This document shows, in pieces, positions 57,128-64,000 of a DNA stretch of 64,000 bases (position 1 is its first letter; every line of letters begins with the position of its first letter). The stretch lies in the NCBI GenBank assembly GCA_030789695.1, contig CM061142.1, positions 571,259,281-571,323,280 on the forward strand, read 5' to 3'. Under the pieces are notes generated by a model that had not been told where the DNA came from, did no database searches, and saw only the letters and a program-made list of their open reading frames with translations. Both the position numbers and the translations under genes were made by a program. The stretch is from Scilla litardierei (lineage: Eukaryota; Streptophyta; Magnoliopsida; Asparagales; Asparagaceae).

Positions 57128-58111
57128 AGAAGGCGATGAACGAGGAGAAGTGAAAGCTTGGGGCAACATAGAGCACGATCGGAACAATGTGGTGAATTAG
57201 GAACAATCATTGCCCTGCCTGGGGGGGTTTTTTTTTTGGGGGGGGAGTGCTTTTGGAAGTGAGATTTGATGACAAGTTACGGTCCAAGATTAAAGGAATT
57301 TTTGAAAGACTGAATTTCTAAAATCTTAAGGTTGGTGGCAATTGGGGATGAGAGGAAAGGAAAGAATATGAAAGAAAAGATAGAGGTGAGGGATGAGAAG
57401 AGAAAGAAAAGATGAATGTGAGAGATTCCTGGAGTTCTCTCATCTCCAAAGTAACGTGGACAAATTTTTGCAAGGGAACACACTTTCAAATATATACTTG
57501 GGATCAAATGTGTCATTTTGGGTTGAGTCCCATTTTAGTCCAACTAGCCAAGCCAATCCTAAACCAACAACATCTCATTTTTTTGAATCTGAGTTTTGAT
57601 CCGAAGGACTAAAATCAATTTACCCCATTCAAAATTTCAAAAAAAGTCCCAGCTGCACTTCAGAATCCCATATCCCAAAATTTTCTATCCATTTTTATTA
57701 ATTTAGAGATATACCACTTATTATTACCATAGAGATAAATTGGTATTTGTTTAGTTATATGCATATATAGAAGTAGAGTTATTGTAAAGGGATTGAACGT
57801 TTTTTGGTTGGAATTTTGAAATTTAATTTGGAAGAGAGAATTGAAAGATGACAGTTTTGATGGAATGGCTCAAGAAGGGAGCGATTTGAATTTTAAGTTT
57901 CAAAAGAGAGCTGAATGCTGAAAATTGGCCTTGTATTTTTAGATATTTTTGTTGGTTTATTTGAATTAAGAAGCATGGCACTTGTCACAATAATAGATGA
58001 AGACTTATTTTGCTTAGTATTATAGAATAGAAAAAGAAGATATATAGATAGAAATAAAAGTATAGAGCGTATATTTTGAATTTGCAAATATCTTAGAAGT
58101 GGAAGGTACAT
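57128..58111. other. AT-rich DNA, nothing supported
   Basis: It contains a G/T-run (57215-57247) and an AG-rich patch (57350-57425). Short frames have no known domains. It ends in TACAT, the target duplication of the last element. Confidence 0.45.
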
Positions 58112-58471
58112 TGATAGTAACGAAGGAAAAATCTGATTTTTATTGAATGAAAACTGAAAATAAATTGATAGATGACCACAATTATAAAGGTGTACGCTCT
58201 CCCAAGACGCCAATTAAAGAGGACGTCTACACTCTCCTGATGTAAAGGGATATAATCCCACCTCTCCTTTGAATATTCTCTCACAAATAGCATAAGAAAA
58301 TCCATCCCCTCCTATGACCTATAAATAGAGTTCAGATTTTACAAATTTGTGCATAAACCCATAAAATAATAATATTAACAAAAAAGGCCAAAATTTTGTG
58401 AAAACGCCCCAGGATCACAGATTAGCCAACGAAGCCTTCTTTCCCTCATCTGATACGTGATAAGATCATCA
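58112..58471 (-). repeat. 3' LTR of chromovirus II
   Basis: 360 bp, alignable to 63611-63992 throughout. It shares a CTATAAATAG TATA box (plus-strand image near 58319) and AAGACGCCAATTAAA. On the minus strand it starts TGATGATC right after the pol stop codon. Confidence 0.9.
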
Positions 58472-61400
58472 TTACTCCCCTCCCAAAAGAGCCACCTTGT
58501 CCTCAAGGTGGAAGTCCGGAAACTGATGTGCCATCACGCCCACCAACTCCCAAGTGCTCTCATGATTCGGGAGGCCCTTCCATCGTACCGGCACCTCACG
58601 CTCTCATGTGCTTACTCTGCAGACTCTCTTCAACTCATCAGGCTTCAAAACCACCTCCATTCTCCAGTCAATATCTCATGAAGTAATGGGAAAGTGGTAT
58701 GATCGCCAATAACCTGGCGGAGCTGTAATACATGAAAACCAGGATAGATAACCGACCCTAGGGGTAGCATCAGCATGTAAGCAACCGGCTCAACCGTGGC
58801 CTCTACCTCATAAGGCCCAATATATCATGGAGACAACTTCTCATTTCTTCTATGGGCCAAAGACTTATGCCGATAAGGACGCAACTTTAGGTGCACCATG
58901 TCACATTCGTCAAATTGTATGTCCATGTGATATGAATCTGCGCGAGCCTTCATGATCTGCTGGGCCCTGGCCAAATGATGCAACTCCTCTAACACCCTGT
59001 CTCTCTCTGTCAGGTACTACTCCACCTCTGAAACTAGCGTCGATCCATGCCCATAATGCACCAAATGTGGAGGGTTACTTCCATACAATCTTAAAAGGAG
59101 TAGTCTGAGCAGCCGTGAAAGGAAGTATTATACCAATACTCTGCACAAGCTAACCACCGTGCCCACAATCTCGTGATCTCTGATATAAAACAATGCAAGT
59201 ATGTCTCAATACTACTATTGACGACCTCAGTCTGACAGTCTGTGGATGCTAGGCAGTACTCCTCTTCAAGACTGTCCCATGCATGCGAAAAAGCTCCTGC
59301 TAAAATCTGCTCAAGAAGACCTTGTCTCTATCCGAAATAATAAACTTCGGCGGCCCATGCAAACGAATAACCTCCCGCAAGAAAGCCCTATGCACTAAAA
59401 CATCACTGTTGGGATGCCGAAGTGGTATAAAGTATGTGTACTTGCTGAGGCGGTCAACCAAAACAAGTATGACTGTGAATTCTCCAGACTTTGGCAACCC
59501 CTCAATGAAGTTCATAGAAATCTTCTTCCAACCCTGTTCTGACAAGGATAGAGGCTGCAACAACCCTCCAGGCAACATCGTCATGTACTTGTGACGCTGA
59601 CAAACATCACATTCTGCCACCATTGCCGCGACGTTCCTCTTCATCCCCTTCCAGAACACCCCCCTAGCCAGACGCTTATAGGTCTTAAGGACACCAAAGT
59701 GGCCCCTCCACCGGGTTACTGTGGAACTCCTGTAAAATAATGGGAATGTGGGTAGAAGTCCGCGGTATCACAAAACACCCATGTTATTACAGCTTCCCAT
59801 CCTGCAAAGAATATCGTGGATGTTCCTCTGATCTCTGTAATAGTGCCGCTCGAACATATGCTAAATCCTGGTCCTCTTCAATCTCGTGCAATAGTGGCTC
59901 TCAATCCTGCAACCCTGGAACAGACAATGCTGCCAAACATATGTTCTTATCTCGCCTCGAAAATGCATATATAGTCGTGTTCTCTAACCCTAAGTGGTAC
60001 TATATCTCAAACTTGTACCACATTAGCTTCCTAAGCCACTTCTGGTGCCCCTCCGCTACCATGTGTTGCTCCAACAGGTACTTCAAGCTCCTCTGATCAG
60101 TACGCACCACAAAACTCCGACCTAGCATGTAAGGCCTCCACTTCTGAACAGCCAATACAATGTCCATCAACTCTCAAGTAGACGGACTACAACCTAAATC
60201 TCATAGACGGACTACAACCTAAATCTCGAAGTCAGAACCTGACTGAAATATGCAATGGTTCGTTGGTCCTGCATCAGCACTGCCCCCAACCGTGTCCTGA
60301 AGCATCTGACTCTATAACAAATGGTCTACTAAAGTCTAATAATGCCAGCACTGGTACTGTAGTCATGGCCTTTTCAAGGCCTCAAATACATGCATCGCCT
60401 CGTCGCTTTAATAAAATTTGCCCTTCTTCGGCAACTCTGTGAGTGGCCATGCGATCGTATCGTACCTCTTCACGAACTTCATGTAGTACGCTGTCAAGCC
60501 AAGGAATCCTCTCAACCCCTGTAGTGTAGTAGGACGTGGCCAGTCCACCATAACTGCTATCTTCAACCTGTCGGTGAACATCCTCTTTGCAAAGACCACA
60601 TGCCCCAAGTACTACGCCTTTGGATGGACAAATAGGCACTTCTTTCTGTTGGGATATAGCTGCTAGTGCTGAAGCTCATGAAACACTATCTGCAGGTGGT
60701 CTAAATTCTCCTCCAGGGATCGGCTATAAACCAAGATATCATCGAAGAAAACAAGTGTAGACAGTCTTAGATAAGGATGGATTACATTATTCATCAGGAC
60801 ATGAAAGGTAGCGGGTGCGTTGGTCAAGCCAAAATACATGACCAAGAACTTATAGTGGCCCTTATGAATCCTGAAGGCTGTCTTTGACACATCCTTCGCG
60901 TGCATGCTGATCTGATATTAACCGGACTTCATATCAATCTTCGTGAAAATCGTAGACCCGTGCAACTCGTCTAGGAGCTCATCAATACCAGGGATTGAGA
61001 ACTTGTTGGGAACCATCTCCTTATGTAAAGCCCTATAGTCCATGCAGAAACGCCAACTCCCGTCCTTCTTTACCAATAGCAGTGGACTAGAGAAAGGATA
61101 CACGCTCGACTGAATGACACCTGCTCGTACCCTTTCTGACACCATTCTCTCAACATCATCCTTCTGGGCATGCGAGTAATGGTAATGTAGCACGCTAATA
61201 GGAGACCCTCTCGCAACACTATCGCATGCTCGTAGTTCCGTAGAGGCGGAAGACACGGGGATCCTAGAAAACCTCTCAAACTGGCCCAACAACGGCTACA
61301 CCTCTTGTGGGATGATCTGCCTGCTCTCAGCCTCCACGCTCTCCTCGCGCACTAATCTCAGCATCTCCACCAAGAAGCCACCCACCTCTGACTGAATGGC

Positions 61401-61770
61401 TCTAGCTATGGTCTTCATAGAGACCATGGTCCTGCATAGGCTGGGGCTCTCTTGTAGTACCATAGTCATACTGTCCTCCTGGACTACATGCTAAGCATCT
61501 TCCAATTCACCTTCATATCACTCAAAGTCTGTAACCACCTCATGCTTAGGATCACATCTGTACTCCACGAGTCCAGTGGCAAGAAGTCCTCCACCATCTG
61601 AATGCCCTGCAATGTCAGAATAAGTTCACGACATACTCCTCAACTGCTCTCCATCTGGCCTGTCCCATCATAACGCCAAAACTACCAGTATCCACCAGCT
61701 GCATGCCATGCTGCTCCACTACCTTCCTGGAGATAAAATTGTGGCTGCCCCACTAACGATAAGCATTGTC
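58472..61770 (-). pseudogene. Chromovirus II protease-pol with chromodomain tail
   Basis: In minus-strand order: protease (NFISRKVVEQHGMQL near 61740, with a small deletion in the active-site motif); RT (60918-61292: [30 protein letters not shown]; 60663-60905: MYFGLTNAPATF and FFDDILVYSRSLEENL, catalytic FFDD intact); RNase H region with many breaks (60110-60610); integrase zinc finger CDVCQRHK and core LVDRLSKYTYFIPLRHP and IISDRDKVFLSRF (59300-59659); integrase C-terminus and chromodomain tail ending [16 protein letters not shown] and stop at 58472. The stop abuts the 3' LTR and the polypurine tract is inside the last codons. Frame breaks prevent a functional polyprotein. Confidence 0.87.
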
Positions 61771-61779
61771 ACCGACTGA

Positions 61780-63560
61780 TCATATATATGTCAACTTCAT
61801 GGTATAGTTCGGGATGAATCCTACCACTGAGTTTAAGGAAACCCATGTAACATCCAAATGGTGATGCTCTTCGCCCTCGGCCTCTATGGTCTCATCCTTC
61901 ACCACGTCCTCATCCTTCTCATCCAATAGCAGCACCTGGATCTTGCGCATAGCACATATGTGCCATAGGGTGAACCTCTCATCGCATCTAAAGCATAGCC
62001 ACTTTTGCCTCTTGTCCCGCATCTCTGCATCTGTCATCCTCCTGAACTGCCATCCTGGCTGCATCGCCCCGCTCTTCTCCATGCTCTTCTCCCTACTAGT
62101 CTGGTCTGTCCCTGTTGCCGCCTTCTACCCCCTGACGCTGCCTGACTATGTGAAGCAGGACCACTCCAAATGCCCCTAGACATCTGCTCCTCCACAAGAC
62201 GATCCTCCACCATCTGGGCCAACTCCTTGGCATCAATTAGCCCTTAAGGTCTCTGCAGGCATCGCTCTGTTCAAATAGTGGCTTCAGCCCCCTCATGAAA
62301 CTGCTCTCCAGTGTCTTATCTGAGATCCTTGGACTCACTCTGACAGTGCCTTGAACCGCTCCATACACTCCTTCACCGTGCCATCCTGCCTGAGAGATAG
62401 CAACTGCTCCTGTAAATTTTCTCCATGCGTCTCGCGAAACCTCTCTACCAGGCAGTCCTTAATCTCCTCCCAAGAGCGAAAACGACATCGTTGTTCTATC
62501 CACTGAACTAGTGCCTTCCCTTCAAAACACACCGACGCCTCCAACTTTTGATCTTCAGTCATGCGGGTCACTGAAAAAATCTCTCTATACTATATATCCA
62601 GCCATATGGATCATCCCTCTCGAAGATGTGCATCTTTAGCTTCTGAACCCGACTATCCATCCCAAAATTTCCTTGCTCGACTCGCCCATCGTAGTGTCTA
62701 AGACAGTGGGGCTGGTATATGTGTCTCCAATAGTCTCTGTGTCCCTCCAAGCCCCTCCGTTGGCCTCCATCGCTATCCCCATAACCTTACAGTCCTCTGC
62801 CAACATAAGAGCCCCGATCATCCTTCTTTATCTCCCAATCAATGTTGTTATCTCCCAGGTATTCCTCATAGGTCGGGGACAAACGCCGTCGTCTCTCTAC
62901 AGCATATCGAAGCTGTGTGCCCTCGAAACTCATCGACGTACTCCAAAACATCTCCTAGAAAGTAGTCGTCATCATGCACCGTCGTTGGAAGATCGTGGGG
63001 CCCTCGCCGGGCTGTCGGAAGGTGGCCGGAGCCGGACATACCTCTTCTGGGGCAGGGCGCCTCTGCCCTGGCACGAAGGGATGTGGCGGCAGTAGGGAAG
63101 GGCCGCCAGGCCCTGTCGTGACCTTTCTGGGCCCGCACGGCCATGTAGATGGTCGGTAGGAGCCGTCAGGCACCCTTGTAGGTGAGCCGCAGGGGTCGGC
63201 CAACCCTGCAAACCCTCCGGGGGCCGCAAGACCCTGCTGCAGTCTTCTGAAGGACCAACTAGGGCTGCCAGCCCTTTGGGGCTCTTCCTCCGCTTTTGAC
63301 GATATGTCATCGACATCCGAGAACCTTCCATCTTTGTATTCCGTCGCCTTGCCCTTGCCCTTCTCCAAAGATGACGCCTTTTTTTGCTCGATTGGGGTTT
63401 TTGTCCGCGTCGTTTAACTTCACCAAGATCTATGCGAGTTGTTGCATGATTAATGCTAGTGCTTCCCCTTACTTCTCTTGGGTTTCTCAAATCTTCGTTA
63501 GGGTGTGCTTCACGCCATCAAGTGCGTTATTGTATTTCTCTTCAAACGCATCGAACTTGT
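61780..63560 (-). pseudogene. Chromovirus II gag, broken
   Basis: The N-terminal part (about 62955-63560) is Pro/Gly/Arg-rich and poorly conserved. Then DDPYGWIYSIERFFQ (62568-62620) and FEGKALVQWIEQRCRFRSWE and TVKECMERFKALS (62335-62571) match the gag core. The knuckle CFRCDERFTLWHIC follows (61780-62082) with an acidic linker and [17 protein letters not shown]. The same order and the [10 protein letters not shown] linker occur in chromovirus I. Frame breaks near 62090-62330 and 62570 inactivate it. Confidence 0.83.
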
Positions 63561-63610
63561 CTTTGGATCTCGTCGATGACACCGTGGATATCACCGCTCT
63601 GATACCAAAT

Positions 63611-63992
63611 TGATATGGACTAAGGAAAAATCTGATTTTTATTCAATGAAAACTAAAAATAAATTGATAGTGAAAACTGAAAAAAATTGATAGATGAGCA
63701 CAATTATAGAGGTGGGCGCTCCCCCAAGACGCCAATTAAAAGGAATGTATGCACTCTCCCGATATAGAGGGATAAGCTCACCTCTCCTTTAAATATTCTC
63801 TCACAAATAGCATAAGAAAATCACTTGCCTCCTACGGCCTATAAATAGAGTTTAGATTTTACAATTTTGCACAAAATCCATAAAATAATGAAATTCACAA
63901 AAAGTCCCAAAAAGTTTGCAAAAACGCCCCCGAATCACGGATTAACCACCGAAGCCTTCTTTTGCCTCATCTGATACGTGATAAGCCCATCA
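63611..63992 (-). repeat. 5' LTR of chromovirus II
   Basis: 382 bp, ending toward lower coordinates at TGATATGG (minus-strand end CCATATCA), followed by the primer site. It contains a tandem repeat of TGAAAACTGAAAATAAATTGATAG-like words that explains most of its extra length relative to the 3' LTR. Confidence 0.9.
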
Positions 63993-64000
63993 TACATATG

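Larger units (their letters stand above)
58112..63992 (-). mobile_element. Ty3/gypsy chromovirus II, full length, TSD TACAT, frames broken
   Basis: The LTRs are 58112-58471 (3') and 63611-63992 (5'), with TGAT...ATCA ends. Both are flanked by TACAT (58107-58111 and 63993-63997). The primer site TTGGTATCAGAGC lies just inside the 5' LTR on the minus strand. The tract GGGAGGGGAG, directly before the 3' LTR, overlaps the end of pol. Gag and pol occur in normal order but with many frame breaks. The LTRs differ by several small indels, so it is older than the element at 54020. It is related to chromovirus I at 30447. Confidence 0.93.

Noticed and set aside
30447..63992. Chromoviruses as integrated pararetroviruses
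   Set aside because: Both have LTRs or an LTR, integrase and a chromodomain in Ty3/gypsy order. No movement protein or coat domain was seen.

Overview
The window is nuclear DNA of a flowering plant. It holds a host gene with typical plant GT-AG introns, and it is crowded with plant-type transposable elements: Ty3/gypsy chromoviruses, SIRE-like Ty1/copia, PIF/Harbinger, hAT, Helitron and foldback MITEs. I cannot place the species. No rRNA, tRNA or CRISPR array is visible. Most open frames are decayed transposon coding or chance frames.

The only host gene I can support encodes a small, probably organelle-targeted RRM protein on the + strand. Its first coding exon is at 21210-21306 and the other three are at 43213-43281, 43368-43474 and 43608-43655. 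The exons join in frame into a 106-residue protein carrying one RRM. The first intron (21307-43212, about 21.9 kb) cuts the RNP2 motif and is filled with nested transposons.

Layout. 1-1438 is unassigned. 1439-9006 is a non-autonomous LTR element (LARD type) with TSD CATTC, rearranged palindromic LTRs and a hairpin-forming minisatellite before its 3' LTR. About 10711-15345 is a decayed PIF/Harbinger element on the - strand, with CAGACGTCTG-type subterminal repeats and two foldback MITEs inserted. 15346-21209 is AT-rich with a MITE, CT and C/A tracts and degenerate repeats.

The giant intron holds a Helitron (21376-21986), a short - strand LTR element (about 22310-23930), two sister foldback MITEs and a second Helitron-like end. 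It also holds a SIRE-like copia element (27351-38395). A - strand chromovirus (30447 to about 36908) lies inside the copia element, and that chromovirus is itself split by a solo SIRE-type LTR (34152-35706). The intron ends with a - strand gypsy relic (39468 to about 42730).

Downstream of the gene come two compact foldbacks, a truncated LTR element (48504 to about 49200) and another foldback. Next is a second member of the - strand gypsy family (50488-53802), which carries a hAT MITE with an exact 8-bp TSD. Then comes a young non-autonomous LTR element (54020-57127, TSD AGAAG). The window closes with an essentially full-length but frame-broken chromovirus (58112-63992, TSD TACAT).

The most unusual find is in the young element at 54020-57127. 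Besides a gag-like reading frame it carries, in antisense, a fragment recognisable as MND1, a meiotic recombination gene. This looks like gene capture by a retrotransposon. All protein identifications come from reading translations by eye; no database search was run.
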